64,000 nt of DNA, taken from NCBI GenBank assembly GCA_032622095.1, contig CP136068.1:111115546-111179545 (forward strand), in the 5' to 3' direction. Below are positions 1-10,830 of this stretch, piece by piece; the first letter of the stretch is position 1; each line of letters opens with the position of its first letter. This DNA comes from Siphonodentalium dalli. Taxonomy: Eukaryota > Mollusca > Scaphopoda > Gadilida > Siphonodentaliidae. Below the pieces are notes generated by a model. The model was not told the DNA's origin. It worked only from the letters and a program-made list of their open reading frames with translations, and made no database searches. A program made the position numbers and the translations under genes.

Positions 1-184
1 TGGCCTAGGAGTGTCCACCAAGTGACAGAGATTCTCAGATTCACCCAAAGACTTCCCTCGTTATTTACAAGAATTCATCATAATTCACATCTAACATATA
101 GAGTTATTCTCCTTCCATTGAGAATAATAAACTGGCAGTACAGACTAGATTGAATTTAAGCACAGAACACACGTTGGTATCTTG

Positions 185-321
185 ACAAAAACAACATGTC
201 CACAGTTTATTTGACCGGATAAGTTGATAATACTATATTTTGGAGCTTCCTCTTTCAATTGGTATATACTATGGAATATTTTGTATATAATGTGATCTGG
301 TGATTCGAAAATTAAGTGGGC
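185..321 (-). repeat. Dispersed repeat fragment, inverted relative to 41052-41190
   Basis: Read on the minus strand, this stretch closely matches 41052-41190. Both carry a CACTTAATTTTCGA-type end, an AGGAAGCTCCAAAA core and an ACATGTTGTTTTTG end. The CACTTAATTTTCGA end also occurs near 39437 and, inverted, near 41470, so it looks like the terminus of a dispersed family. No coding capacity is visible. The remainder of 1-465 shows nothing I can support. Confidence 0.6.
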
Positions 322-465
322 TTTTAAATCTCTTCTATTCATTCTAAATCTCATCTATCTGAAGATTATAGAGCTTCAGTCCTGCTGCTAAGCGTATTTA
401 TCCTGTGCTGAAATTTTCTACACTGTCAGTCTGTTTATTAATATAATTGTCCCTTACTATACAAG

Positions 466-641
466 TTGAATATTTGTCCCTAAACCATGATTATTCTGGA
501 ACCGCTGACTTTAGTTATCCATTGCCCATCATTGCCGACCGATTGATGAGGTTTAGTGCCATTAAAAACAGTTCTGTAACAATTTTATCATGCTTTCCGG
601 GTGAAAATTTGAAATACTTGTATGAAGTTCATAAGATTCTG
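466..641 (+). CDS. Candidate internal exon of an unrecognised gene
   Basis: I do not recognise the product. The segment follows an ACAAG acceptor-like site with a modest pyrimidine tract and ends at a strong donor (CTG followed by GTAAGT at 642). It is open in one frame for 58 codons, entering in phase 1 and leaving in phase 0, and encodes a mixed peptide including NHDYSGTADFSYPLP and GENLKYLYEVHKIL. It lies on the same strand as the exon-like segments at 4052 and 5671 and may belong to the same gene. The phases do not connect directly: joining its phase-0 end to 4052 gives EFLLANRRAS and a stop. So either an exon between them is missing from my model, or that short read-through is an alternative end. 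The call rests on splice signals and the open frame only. Confidence 0.4.
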
Positions 642-1030
642 GTAAGTTAAATGTGTCGTCTAGGGCCATTAACTTATGTAACGTCACAGTGACGCGCCAT
701 TGTTGTTGAGCATCAACGCATTGAGTCAATGGCTACTCACATTGAGTTAATGGCGAGGACAACAAATTGAGTTTGTTAGTTAATTTATGAGTCTTCAGAA
801 TTCCTCAAATTTATCACATGCAGGTTTTGGTACATGGTACTATGTCTCTCAATTCGTAGAAAATTATTTCCGACAGATATCCCTTTTCTTGGCACCAAAA
901 TACACCGAAAATAACCCTGAGGTGGTAGAGTTCCAAGAAAAACAAGATGGCATCTATCCACCCCATATTAATCCATATATCCCTTGTGGCTTTCAATATG
1001 GGGTTGTTGTCAATCAAGATGAACCTAATA
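642..1030. other. Non-coding stretch before element A1
   Basis: This stretch follows the donor at 642. It holds a short repeated motif (GAGTTAATGGC-like, around 720-755) and an open frame from 787 that runs into the element beginning at 1031. I see no splice-flanked exon that would bridge 641 and 4052. Confidence 0.4.
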
Positions 1031-1081
1031 TGTGACCCGCCATATCAAATCCAGTCGTAAGTCGGGATTTTTTTACCCCGT

Positions 1082-1150
1082 GCCAATGCATTCTCTTATA
1101 TATGCGAGTCGACCATTGGTCGCCTTGCATATATAAGAGAATGCATTGGC
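1082..1150. repeat. 69-bp hairpin cassette (type member)
   Basis: Two 27-bp arms beginning GCCAATGCATTCTC and containing TTATATATGCGAG flank a 15-nt centre (TCGACC..GGTCG type). The same cassette recurs, usually in inverted pairs, at 3594-3662, 23168-23236, 23316-23384, in the 41.9 kb, 49.9 kb, 52.2 kb and 58.1 kb elements, and in diverged form in all family D elements. Confidence 0.85.
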
Positions 1151-1171
1151 CTAACAATTTTTTATCATTTT

Positions 1172-3396
1172 TATTGTTTACCCATACCATAGTATGGTAA
1201 ACATAGTGTCGTTGCCCGGATTGACCACTCGTCGTTCGTCCGTCTGTCTGTCTGTCTGTCTGTCCGTCTGTCTGTCCGTAGACACTTTACGAGTAATGCG
1301 ATAACTCAAACATTTTGTATATGGGTTTCTCAGCCCAAAATACAGATCGAGTTCGAATTTGGGTTTGATCCGAGGTTTTGTTACAGAGTTATGGCCCTTT
1401 TTGTCCCCCGACGTTTCCGTCGGAGGACTATAGAAATGACCCTCGTCCGTCCGTCTGGCCGTGCGTCGAGCCGTCTGTGCGTCCGTCCGTCCGTGCGTCC
1501 TTGCGTCTGAGATTGGGTACCTTCATGGTGTAATCAACTCCTCCTACAGTTTTAAACGTAGAGATTTGAAACTCTGGGATATTGTTCCTAACATGTTGGT
1601 GATTTGCAACATCTATATAGCTAATAAAAAATTAAAAAAAATCCATATTTTTGAGGGGGGTTTTCGACTTAGAAAATTTGGAACATTTTTGCCTTTTGGA
1701 TGAGATTGGGTACCTTCATGGTGTAATCAACTGCTCCTACAGTTTTAAATGTAGAGATTTGAAACTCTGGGATATTGTTCCTAACATGTTGGTGATTTGC
1801 AACATCTATATAGCTAATCAAAAATATAATTTTTCCATATTTTTGGGGGGGTTTTCGACTTAGAAAATTTGGAACATTTTTGCCTTTTGGATGAGATTGG
1901 GTACCTTCATGGTGTAATCAACTCCTCCTACAGTTTCAAATGTAGAGATTTGAAACTCTGGGATATTGTTCCTAACATGTTGTTGATTTGCAACATCTAT
2001 ATAGCTAATAAAAAATATCATTTTTTCCATATTTCTGGGGGGTTTTCGACTTAGAAAATTTGGAACATTTTTGCCTTTTGGATGAGATTGGGTACCTTCA
2101 TGGTGTAATCAACTCCTCCTACAGTTTTAAACTCTGGGATATTGTTCCTAACATGTTGGTGATTTGCAACATCTATATAGCTAATACAAAAATAAAAAAA
2201 ATTCGCGTTTGCATGCGTTTGTTCATCGGGTTTTGTCCAAGAAATTTTGCGGTGGTTTGCAACATCTATATACTGTATAACATTGTTGCAAATAGTATCC
2301 TTCTAACAATTCCAATCATGAAGTTTATTCAACTTAGAATTCACGCATTCTGCCATAACTCACAGCTCAAAATACAGATCGAGTTCGAATATGGGTTTGA
2401 TCCGATTAATTTTAAAGGAGTTATGACCCTTTTTCAAAAAAAATAAAACAAAAACAAATCGATTTAAATTTTTTTTTACTTTTAACTTTTATAATAATAA
2501 TAAAAAAAATGTCATTGACATTGTCATTTGTTTTCATTTAGATATTGATGGTTATGATAAAAGTTGATAAAAAGATTTCCAATGTGGACCTTTAATTTTT
2601 TTAAATAATTAAAAAGTTTTTAAGTTAAAAAAAATGGAAAAACTAACACCATTATAACTCTGCCAAGGGTACCCCGAATCACCACACCAAATTTGATTAA
2701 ATAGGTCCAAAATCTTGTGTTATGTACTGGTAAATCTGTTTGGAGCAACATTAAATCCAATTCACCAATTGCCTTTGGACTACTTAGCTATTGATAAGGC
2801 TATATTATTTTCTGATGTCTCTTATGCCAATGTGAAAATAATCTGATAAAGAAGGCTATGGTATCTAATTTAAAATAAAGATTCAACAATAAACATCACA
2901 TGCTATTAACAGTAGACATCTCTGCTGCAGAGTTATATCTTCAGATGGTCTGATATCATTATAATTGTTATTGGTTTAATAGAGGTCAGTGTTCAACATA
3001 AACAATTCCTGTGATATTTTGACAGCTCTGCTATATAATTGATATTAATGGGTCAGTAGTGAGGTTGCTTATCTGTATACTAGGACACATTATTATTGTA
3101 AACTTAAATTGGACTCTCTTAACCCAAGTATTCCATGTCCAGGTCACACCTACACATTTAACCCATGGGCTTGCTGGCTGTGGTGGTTTAGCATTACATA
3201 TCCTGTACCAGTGCATTCTCTTATATAAATGCCAGTGACCCATAAATTCCAATAATTTGTGTTATGTACATTTGTCTATAATAGTACATAACAGTATACT
3301 CTATAAATCAACACAAAAACTCTCATTTATCCGATCATATTAAATTTTTATCGCCAAGGGATGGGTTAACATCTGCCGATCGTGATCGGCCTCTCG
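1172..3396 (+). mobile_element. Nested insertion with CCGTCC-rich start and CTCTCGTTT end
   Basis: The boundaries come from comparison with the uninterrupted family A copy at 49810. The left part holds a small palindrome (ACCATAGTATGGT), then TCTG/TCCG microsatellite. Next comes a module containing AAAATACAGATCGAG and GAGTTATGGCCC, which recurs elsewhere in the window. The right end has a short hairpin (GCCGATC..GATCGGC) followed by CTCTCGTTT. The repeats at 4181-4600 and 14110-14641 end in the same way. Helitron-like termini are a possibility, but the canonical TC and CTAG ends are not present, so I leave it unclassified. Confidence 0.55.
1509..2210 (+). repeat. 191-bp tandem array, about 3.7 copies
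   Basis: GAGATTGGGTACCTTC starts units at 1509, 1702, 1893 and 2084, a spacing of 193, 191 and 191 bp. The last copy has a deletion of about 15 bp and is truncated near 2210. Each unit ends in a G-run followed by TTTTCGACTTAG. The open frames across it (EIGYLHGVINSSYSFK type) repeat because the DNA repeats; I see no sign that they are a gene. Confidence 0.85.
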
Positions 3397-4051
3397 TTTT
3401 AAATAAATGTTTCTTACAATTTTTAGGACATAAAATAAAAAACATCCATTACCCTGCAGGGAGCCCCACACATATATAGAAGCATATAGAAGAGTGTCGT
3501 CTGCTCATGTTTGTCTGGGGCTCTGTATGGGTGAAATTATAAAATTGTTAAAGAATACAAGAACAAATTATTAAAATTGTAAAAAATTGTTAGGCCAATG
3601 CATTCTCTTATATATGCGAGGCGACCTATGGTCGACTCGCATATATAAGAGAATGCATTGGCACAGGGTAAAAAAATCCCGACTTAAAACTGGATTTGAT
3701 ATGGCGGGTCACATATGCCATCATCTCCTGTCAGTAGATCTCCATTCTCATTGGTCAATCTAATAGGCCAGCATGATAATATATATCACGCGCATAGAAA
3801 TTAGGGAATCATGCATCCTTGAACATTGTTGCCTGTAGATACAGTCATCATCGAAAAAATCTGTAAATTTTCATACAGACGATTGAACTGTTGAACTATG
3901 AACACAAAATCATCACAAGGAATCTAAATCTGAACAATGGAAACTTATAATTCTAAGAATCAATTCTAATTTATCAGATTCGAATATATATAGATATTTT
4001 AAAAATGAACTGTCTCTTTAATAAATAAGATCATCTCAAATCTATTTCCAG

Positions 4052-4164
4052 GAGTTCCTTCTGGCCAACAGGCGTGCTAGCTGAACCACGACCTTCCAGA
4101 GATCACAATACGAAAATGAGGACAAGGGTTGTGTGTAAGGCCAAAATGTTAGGCAGTGTCTCAG
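4052..4164 (+). CDS. Candidate internal exon of an unrecognised gene
   Basis: The segment lies between a good acceptor (CTATTTCCAG) and a consensus donor (CAG followed by GTAAAT). Read from phase 2 it is open for its whole length (113 nt: one base, 37 codons, one base). It encodes a basic peptide with SSFWPTGVLAEPRPSRDHN followed by TKMRTRVVCKAKMLGSVS. Its phase-1 exit matches the phase-1 entry of the segment at 5671, which supports both being exons of one transcript. Read from phase 0 it stops after ten codons. The function is unknown. Confidence 0.45.
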
Positions 4165-4180
4165 GTAAATTCTCTAATGA

Positions 4181-4600
4181 TTTTTATACACCCGATTTTG
4201 TTTTAAATGTGACGTATTTTGTTATTGGTCTGGACGTCCATCCTTTTGTTCGCTTTTGGTTTCCGAATTATAACTTGAAATAGTCCCAACTGAATCAATG
4301 CAATTTGGATTGTGGGTTTACTGGCACAAAATATATGTCAAGTTCAAATTCGGGTTCTACCTGTCAATTTTCACCAGTGTTATGGCCCTTTTTGTAGGAA
4401 TTTGCACTCAATTTTAGTTCCGGATGATAACTTTAGTAATTCTGAACTGAATGGAATGAAATTTGCTATATGAGTTTATTGGCCCAAAATACAGGTCAAG
4501 TTCAAATTTGAGTTCAACATGCCAATTTTCACCAGAGTTATGGCCCTTTGTTGGAATTACCACTGGCGTATTTTGCCATGCACCAGCGATGCTCTCGTTT
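4181..4600 (+). repeat. Tandem module of the 'GGTTTCCGGATGATAAC' family
   Basis: Two diverged units share GTTCCGGATGATAAC-like starts, CCCAAAATACAGGTC-like middles and AGTTATGGCCCTTTT ends. The stretch closes with GCGTATTTTGCCATGC and GCTCTCGTTT. The same family occupies 14110-14641 and parts of 1172-2450, with a fragment near 50820. It sits in the putative intron between 4164 and 5671. Confidence 0.65.
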
Positions 4601-5131
4601 TTTCAGATTGAAGACAAGTTAATAGTGTCCAGCGATGATGAAAATAGTTCAAATCCCAAATAAGCGCGGTTTTCTGATCCACGCAAAGGGAGGGTACCTT
4701 AATTTGTGTATCTGGTTTGTTAGTTGTGTTGCAGGTATTTCTATGTGTACTCGAGTGATTTCCTGGTCAAACTAAACCCTCTGCATGGTCTTTCCTCCTC
4801 CTATAAAACTGGCATTGGTTTAAACATTTTTTATTTGCAAAAGCTAAAGGGATCGAGACACAAGTTTTTAAAAATAACTTAGAAACGCCTCTCTTCCACA
4901 TACAATTTAAACAAAAATACAATAATAGTGGCATTGTGATATGATCTAGCTGCTGAAACAATGATAAACCCCAATAAATCAAATCATGAATAGTTGGCTA
5001 CCCATCTAGATATTAAGTGCTACTACTAATTAACATCATGTGTGCAGTCAGGCTGGAGAAAAGTATTGGCAGAAACAATAATTGAAAATATTTCAAAAGT
5101 GATCAAAACCATTTGTTTGTTGAAATATTAA

Positions 5132-5356
5132 CACTTCCATGACGAGCTTCCTGAAATTATGTGAAAACCCTGCGCCAATGCTATCTCTTATATATGTAAG
5201 TCTTCCATAGGGAGCCTCGCATATAGAAGAGAATATATTGGCCAAACAATATTTACCAGGATCTGATTTTATCTCCCTATGAGAGACTCACATATATAAG
5301 AGAATGCATTGGCACAGGTTTTCACAAAATTTCAGGAAGCTTCAGACATGGAAGGG
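5132..5356. mobile_element. TTAA-flanked palindromic MITE, family D copy 1
   Basis: The ends are inverted (CACTTCCATGAC on the left, the reverse of it plus GGG on the right). They are flanked by TTAA on the left and TTAG on the right, suggesting a piggyBac-type target. Two diverged hairpin cassettes lie inside. Its right end is 12 bp from the next element. Confidence 0.75.
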
Positions 5357-5368
5357 TTAGTCTGGTAG

Positions 5369-5622
5369 CAAGCCTTGAAATAGTGTGTCTGTCATTTGCA
5401 GAATGAGGTTCCCAGAGGGTGAATTTAGTGATGTTACCCCACATAGTGGGCTAGCATCACCAAATTCACCCTCTGGGAACCTCATTCTGCTGAGGTGTAA
5501 GCAGAATGAGGTCCCCAGAGGGTGAATTTGGTAATGCTAGCCTGCTATGCGGGATAGCATCACTAAATTCATCCTCTGGGGACCTCATTCTGCAAATGAC
5601 AGGCACACAATTTCAAGGCTAG
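5369..5622. mobile_element. hAT-like palindromic MITE, family B copy 1, 8-bp TSD
   Basis: The element starts CAAGCCTTGAAATA and ends with its inverse (one mismatch). It is flanked by the direct repeat TCTGGTAG (5361-5368 and 5623-5630). Two inner hairpins are built from AATGAGGTCCCCAGAG and its complement. An 8-bp duplication fits hAT-type insertion. The element ends 48 bp before the exon at 5671. Confidence 0.85.
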
Positions 5623-5670
5623 TCTGGTAGGCGTCTCAACAGTAATTGACCCTCTTGTCTATTCTTCCAG

Positions 5671-5933
5671 ATGATGTTCGTCGCTTGCTGGGCAATGAGA
5701 CTATTCGTAATGGACTGTTCATGACCTTTGACATGCTTCAGCACACAAACCTCAACAGACGACTCGCATATGTGTGCCTTGAGGGCATGTTAACGGAACT
5801 TTTTCCTGATAACAATTTCGATGACCTCTTTAAAAAGCTCCATTCGCGGTCACCGCGGAAACTAAAAAGGGTACAAGAATTACTTGAAAAGAAAATTGAC
5901 TGTTCTAAAATAAGAAATGGCAACAAGAGGTGA
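5671..5933 (+). CDS. Candidate 3'-terminal exon of an unrecognised gene
   Basis: I do not recognise this domain. A pyrimidine-rich acceptor (TTGTCTATTCTTCCAG) precedes 87 codons ending in TGA at 5931-5933, entered in phase 1 as the exon at 4052-4164 requires. The peptide is strongly helical and mixed-charge. It starts DDVRRLLGNETIRNG, continues TFDMLQHTNLNRRLAYV and ELFPDNNFDDLFKKLH, and closes with a very basic tail (KLKRVQELLEKK). This helical, basic C-terminus could be a DNA- or protein-binding module; a diverged BEN-like fold is one speculative thought. Of the three exon candidates on the left edge this looks most like real protein. Two MITEs fill the 540 bp just upstream. Confidence 0.6.
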
Positions 5934-6136
5934 CGAATCGCTGAACTTGTTTCATGAGAATTAACCATTCCCGAGTACAGAGATGTGTACAACTCACAGG
6001 GCGTGATATTTGAGGTTACTCTTACTAAAATTGCTTAGGACATGCGAAGTTAATTTGCCATTTCTCAGCCAAAACGGCATTTTCTTTTTTATTACTTGGT
6101 TTAGGGATTTCCCTATACATGTTGTTTGTCAACAAA

Positions 6137-6142
6137 AATAAA
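6137..6142 (+). promoter_or_regulatory. AATAAA polyadenylation signal
   Basis: A canonical AATAAA lies 204 bp past the TGA at 5933, a suitable place for 3'-end formation of the upstream gene. It is followed by TTTTGTTTTGTTTTC, a T/GT-rich stretch that could act as the downstream element. Confidence 0.45.
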
Positions 6143-6987
6143 ATTTTATCTTTTGTTTTGTTTTCTTCCTGCCGATGGAAATATTAATCCAGACATACAA
6201 AATAATATATAAATTTCATCAAAAGTTTAAGTTTACATAAAATATGCAACATAATCAATCCAACAGTGAAGCCTGGCTATGATTTTGATACATTACACTA
6301 CAGACCTAGTAATAGTATGTAAATACACAAGGAAGAAAACTATCTGAGTTCAAGTATGTCAATAAAAATGGTGCAACGATCACGCCAGCAGATACCCCCC
6401 TAAAAATTATGCCTATTTTATTTTTTTTCCTCCCCTACATTTGAGCTAAAAAAAATCTCTAACCAGGTAATAAAAAATAAAATGCCTAAGATTGAACAGC
6501 ATGAACATGCAAATATTTTTGTTTTATTATTTATTTCTGGGGCACACGCTAACGAAGCATTCCACCTCCGCAACAGTAATAGCTCTTTGTGTAATTTCAG
6601 TTGACCATGACCGTTATTTTCCAAACAGATGTCTGTAAAGTCATTTGATAGATTCCATATGATTTATTTCGTCAAAAAATTTCCAAATCAAGTATGACCG
6701 AAGGATGTTTTATTAGAAATCAAAGTCGCAATAAATCATTTATTTAAGAAATGTTTGAATATAGTTACCAATTACATTAATGAGTCGGAAATATGAACAT
6801 GGAAATTGTTCTATTTTATCTCATGTCTGTGCACATTTGTATAGAAAACTTGCTGCCCTTAATCCGCACCGATTGAACATGAATAAAAAGGTTGCAGGCT
6901 TCAAGACTATGCATGCGGGCCAGAGAAATGTGAAATTGATTTTATTTGCCCTTATGCCAGTGAATTAAGAGTTTGTGTTCTCATGTA
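6143..6987. other. AT-rich intergenic DNA
   Basis: I see no exon with splice signals, no long repeat and no element termini here. Confidence 0.4.
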
Positions 6988-7154
6988 CAGTAATGCTCTA
7001 ATTAATCGACTCCTTAACCACAACAGAATTATGGGTAACTTTTCAGGATTTAGTCGGAAATATGGCTTGTGACAAGCCATATTTCCGACTAAATCCTGAA
7101 AAGTTACCCATAATTCTGCTGTGATTAAGGAGTCGATTAATTAGAGCATTACTG
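6988..7154. mobile_element. pogo/Tigger-like palindromic MITE, family C copy 1
   Basis: A TA-flanked palindrome whose arms start CAGTAATGCTCTAA and continue ATCGACTCCTTAACC, then TTTCAGGATTTAGTCGG. The TA target and the CAGT..CTCTAA..TCGACTCC terminus resemble pogo/Tigger elements of the Tc1/mariner group. The two ends are almost exact complements over roughly 80 bp. This copy lacks the central segment found in copies 2 to 4. Confidence 0.8.
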
Positions 7155-7156
7155 TA

Positions 7157-7820
7157 CCACACTCAAGGACGTCTTGTCAATGTTTTTTATTTGCAGATTA
7201 AACAGAGATTCTTTATTAGTTTGAAACTCAACAGGTTTATGTTTGAAATCAGTCTTTCAATTTTCAGGAGGAGGCGCACTGTGTGCTGCTTGCTTCGCTT
7301 TGAAGTGAGTTGTACTTTTGATGACAAAGTGGGTAAAAAACAAAACATGGAATGTGATTACCATGAATTTAGCTCACATCTTAAGAGGTTAGCTGTATTG
7401 CTATAATGTTGGTGGAGCAAACTGACGTTTCAAGAAAATATACCATTATTTTTTGTAAAGATGTCATTTTCACAGTGTTTGGCTAATGCGAGCAATTCGA
7501 GAAGAAGCCAGAGTCTATCAAACATTAAAAAAAAATCTATTTATCCCATCAGTTATAAAATTATACATAGGAATGGTCTGTTACTCATGTGTATGGGTGT
7601 TCAGAATAAATTAGCAGTATGATGAAAAGATGATACAAGGACAGTAGGATTCATACTCTTTGGTGGGAAATGTTCGGATCATAATTTCAATGAGTATTTA
7701 GTATAGAAAGTGTTAAAATATCTTAATAATGGCTGTAATTGTGTTCACTAAACAACAGGAATACCGGTAGCCGTCTTTATTGTGGTCAGTTTGCAACAAT
7801 CAACACATCCAGTATTAAAT
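7157..7820. other. Non-coding stretch with remnant repeat ends
   Basis: Around 7655-7716 lies what looks like the right end of the TTAA element seen intact at 14922-15868 (GGGAAATGTTCGG and GAGTATTTAGTATAG). The rest holds no recognisable gene. Confidence 0.35.
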
Positions 7821-7970
7821 AGAGGATCTACGAGTTCCAAGTTTATAGCGGAATTTACAAAACGAGTCCAGTAAATTAGGTCTGAGCGGAGCCTTTGGTG
7901 ATGTCCAAACCTAATTTACTGGATGAGTTTTGTAAATTCCGCTATGAACTGGGGACGAGTTGTAGATTCT
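7821..7970. repeat. Foldback hairpin repeat, family F copy 1
   Basis: The left arm (AGAGGATCTACGAG..TTTATAGCGGAATTT) is complementary to the right arm (AAATTCCGCTATGAAC..TGTAGATTCT). Copies lie at 9572-9722 (full) and about 10376-10445 (short). All three are followed by a shared TATTACATGATCCA-type sequence. Confidence 0.75.
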
Positions 7971-8356
7971 ATGTATTACATGATCCAAAACCTCGACAAA
8001 ACATGCTTAAATAGACAAATATGATGCGAAACTAACATCGGCTTTACAACTTAAAAAAAATAACGGTGTTCTTTCTTAGCAGCATCTTATTGCCCTACCA
8101 GCATCATAGCAATTCAGCAGGACCACTTAACCAGGGGTGAGGACACTCCCAGGAAGTATGATGTGTCACGTAACATGTGACATGGTCTAGCATAACAATT
8201 AGGGGTTGCTCTTTTTCAAATAATATGCTACAGCTTGTCTCCGATCACTTTTGTGGCTCATAAAGATATTCAGAATTATTGTGCAACTTAGTAAAAGTTA
8301 ACATTTTGTGACCCAATATGACACTTTTGCAAATAATATCTGATTGATCGAGAATA

Positions 8357-8543
8357 CAGTAATGCTCTAAGTAATCGACTCCTTAACCACAGCAGAATTA
8401 TGGGTAACTTTTCAGGATTTAGTCGGAAATATGGCTTGTTGCCATTCATCGGAAAGCGCAACAAGCCATATTTCCGACTAAATCCTGAAAAGTTACCCAT
8501 AATTCTGCTGTGGTTAAGGAGTCGATTACTTAGAGCATTACTG
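8357..8543. mobile_element. pogo/Tigger-like palindromic MITE, family C copy 2
   Basis: TA-flanked and nearly perfectly palindromic, with the same CAGTAATGCTCTAA termini as the copy at 6988. The inner part has TTGCCATTCATCGG and a short asymmetric centre. Confidence 0.85.
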
Positions 8544-8582
8544 TAGCAGTGAGCTATTGATAAAATCGGACTTGCCTTTTAA

Positions 8583-9190
8583 CCCTTCCATGACTGGAGC
8601 TTCTTTAAGTTTTGCTAAAACCCTGTGTCAACAGGGAGGGGTGGATTTTTTTTCCGGGCACAGATGCCTTGGTGGGTGGGTTTTTCGATGGGACCAACAA
8701 ACGATTTTTTCTGCAACTAAAAAGTTTTTTTCCTGCAAGTTTTTTGACTGTTTTTGCAATGAATTTGGCTTAAGACACCTTAGAATAAGAGAAATAATGT
8801 AATTCTAACTGCTAAACTGACTGCAGGCAGTTATCGTGTAGTATTTTGTTGCAAATTTTGAAATCCAAGATGGATGCTGGCAGCCATGTTTTTTTGGCCG
8901 AATGAGTCCAAAATGACTCGTTCCTATTTTCATGTCAATGTTAACATCCAAGACAAATAGTATGCACAGAAATTCATATACAAATTCTTTCTGACCCCCC
9001 CCCTGGTGCCGATGCATTCTCTTATATATGCGAGTCCCACACATTGGCCTAACAATATTTACCTTGATCTTGTAAGCCAGTGAATTCTCTTATATATGCG
9101 AGGCTCCCTGTAGGAGAGTCACATATGTAAGAGAATGCATTGGCACATGATCTTTAATGCTGCACCAGCGCAGCTCCCGTTATGAAAGGG
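8583..9190. mobile_element. TTAA-flanked family D element, copy 2, enlarged
   Basis: TTAA (8579-8582 and 9191-9194) flanks inverted ends (CCCTTCCATGACTGG, and its diverged inverse AAAGGG). The right part holds diverged hairpin cassettes. The left part carries about 350 extra bases, including a G-rich run and a CCAAGATGGATGCTGG module related to 36950-37540, so it is probably composite. Confidence 0.65.
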
Positions 9191-9569
9191 TTAATAATGG
9201 TTTCCGTTGAGCAAACTGAATTTAATGCACTAATGCTTTATACCTCGGACTATTGTGTCGCCTGTTAATTTTTCGTTTATTGCATCAAACAGAGATGTCA
9301 CAATGTGATATAGAGTACACCAGTTGTGTTATAGTGAAGATGAGATGAATAGTGTTGAACCAATCATCCAAATCAGTCATCAGAATTCGCAGTTGATGGT
9401 AATATTAACATGGATACACTCAAACTGATTGCATCTAAAAATGTTGATTCAGTTCATATTTCATCCCTAATTTTAATTGTTGACTTTTTTAAAATGAAAA
9501 AAATATGTCAAACATCAGCATCAAACTACATGTTGTTGGTGGGTTTCTAAAATGTCATATATGGTATAT

Positions 9570-10752
9570 AGAGGATCTACAACGAGTCCCCAGTTTATAG
9601 CGGAATTTACAAAACGAGTTCAGTAAATTAGGTCTGAATCGAGCCTTTGGCGAGGTTCATACCTAATTTACTGAAAGAGTTTTGCAAATTGCGCTATAAA
9701 CTGGGGACGAGTTCTATTTATTACATGATCCAAAACCTTGACAAAAGATGCTTAAATCAACAAATAGGATGCGAAACAGAGATCGGTTCTACAAGGCATG
9801 CGACGACGTCTCACTGAACTATGCATTGTTTGTCCGCATAAAGAAATAGTCCCAGATAAATAAAGACTCTTTGGCGTATTTAATAGCGTATATTTAATGA
9901 CATAAATTTTCAAACTCTTCATTCATTATAGTTTGTTTTAAAAATATTGAAAGCCGTAGTATTTTGAGACGTAGCATACGCAATGTAAACGTACGACAAA
10001 CCGGAAGTCAAAGGTCACCTGGCACTATTTATAGAATGGGTTTATTGAATTGAATAAGAGTAGGATCATGTAATAAAAATATATATGGGATAAATTTTTA
10101 CTTATTTAGAATCGATTACATAAGTTCCTTGGATAACTTGTCAATTTTCAAGTATAAATCAGCTGTATAAATGCCATTTTTCGGGTAAAATCTTGCTCTA
10201 AAATGTATTATCTGGTTTTCCCACAAATGTTTTTGTTAACTCCAAAAGTTCATATATCTATTTTCGAAACCGTTCCTGTAAAATGTCATATTAACACCAT
10301 AAAATCTTGTTTTTCTTGTCAACTAGGACATTTATGAATATAAAAGTTTATCTTTTATAACAAATGTGATATATAGAGGATCTACCACAAGTCCCCACGA
10401 GTTTTGTAAATTCTGCTATAAACTGGGGTCGAGTTGTAGATTCTATTTATTACACGATTCAACATAACATACTTAAATCAACAAATAGGATGCGAAACTA
10501 ACATCGGCTTCTATAAGGTATGCGATGACGTTTCACTAAACTTGGCGTTGTTTGTCCGCGTAAATAAATAGTCCCAGATAAATAAAGACTCTTTGGCGTA
10601 TTTAATAGCGTATATTTAATGACATCACTTTTAAAACCCTTCATTCATTATAGTTTGTTGGGAAAATATTGGAAGCCATAGTATTTTGTCACGTAGCGTA
10701 CGGAATGTAAACAGACGACAAACCGGAAGTCAAATGTCACCTGACACTATTT
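9570..10752 (+). repeat. Two ~310-bp direct repeats, each preceded by a family F hairpin
   Basis: Segments 9720-10030 and 10442-10752 align at an offset of about 722 bp. Shared landmarks are GTCCCAGATAAATAAAG, GGCGTATTTAATAGCG and GACAAACCGGAAGTCAA. Each is preceded by a family F hairpin (9572-9722 full length, 10376-10445 shortened). Divergence is moderate. No coding frame is preserved across both copies. Confidence 0.7.
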
Positions 10753-10830
10753 CCTGTTATTAAACGAACGTTTAATATCACAATTTATAGAAATAGATTA
10801 TTGAATGGAATAAGGGTAGGATCATGTAAT

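Larger units (their letters stand above)
1031..3713. mobile_element. TA-flanked palindromic MITE (family A), copy 1, split by a 2.2 kb insertion
   Basis: The termini are perfect inverted repeats (TGTGACCCGCCATATC at each end) flanked by TA, which fits a Tc1/mariner-type target duplication. Inside each end lies a 69-bp hairpin cassette (1082-1150 and 3594-3662). The intact 463-bp sister copy at 49810-50272 lets the split be read. This copy matches it on the left to about 1171 and on the right from about 3397, so 1172-3396 is a later insertion. There is no transposase, so it is non-autonomous. Confidence 0.85.

Noticed and set aside
787-1035. An 82-codon frame near a TTATCACATGCAG acceptor-like site
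   Set aside because: It runs into a mobile element, has no donor, and a minus-strand frame overlaps almost all of it.
1330-1360. GTTCGAATT resembling a tRNA or SINE B box
   Set aside because: It recurs as part of the GGTTTCCGG-type module; no A box, cloverleaf or tail accompanies it.
1461-2446. Serial frames with EIGYLHGVINSSYSFK
   Set aside because: They follow the 191-bp tandem repeat and restart in different frames when units change length.
466-4084. Direct splice 641 to 4052 as the main gene model
   Set aside because: It ends after ten codons and leaves the better exon at 5671 unexplained; kept only as an alternative end.
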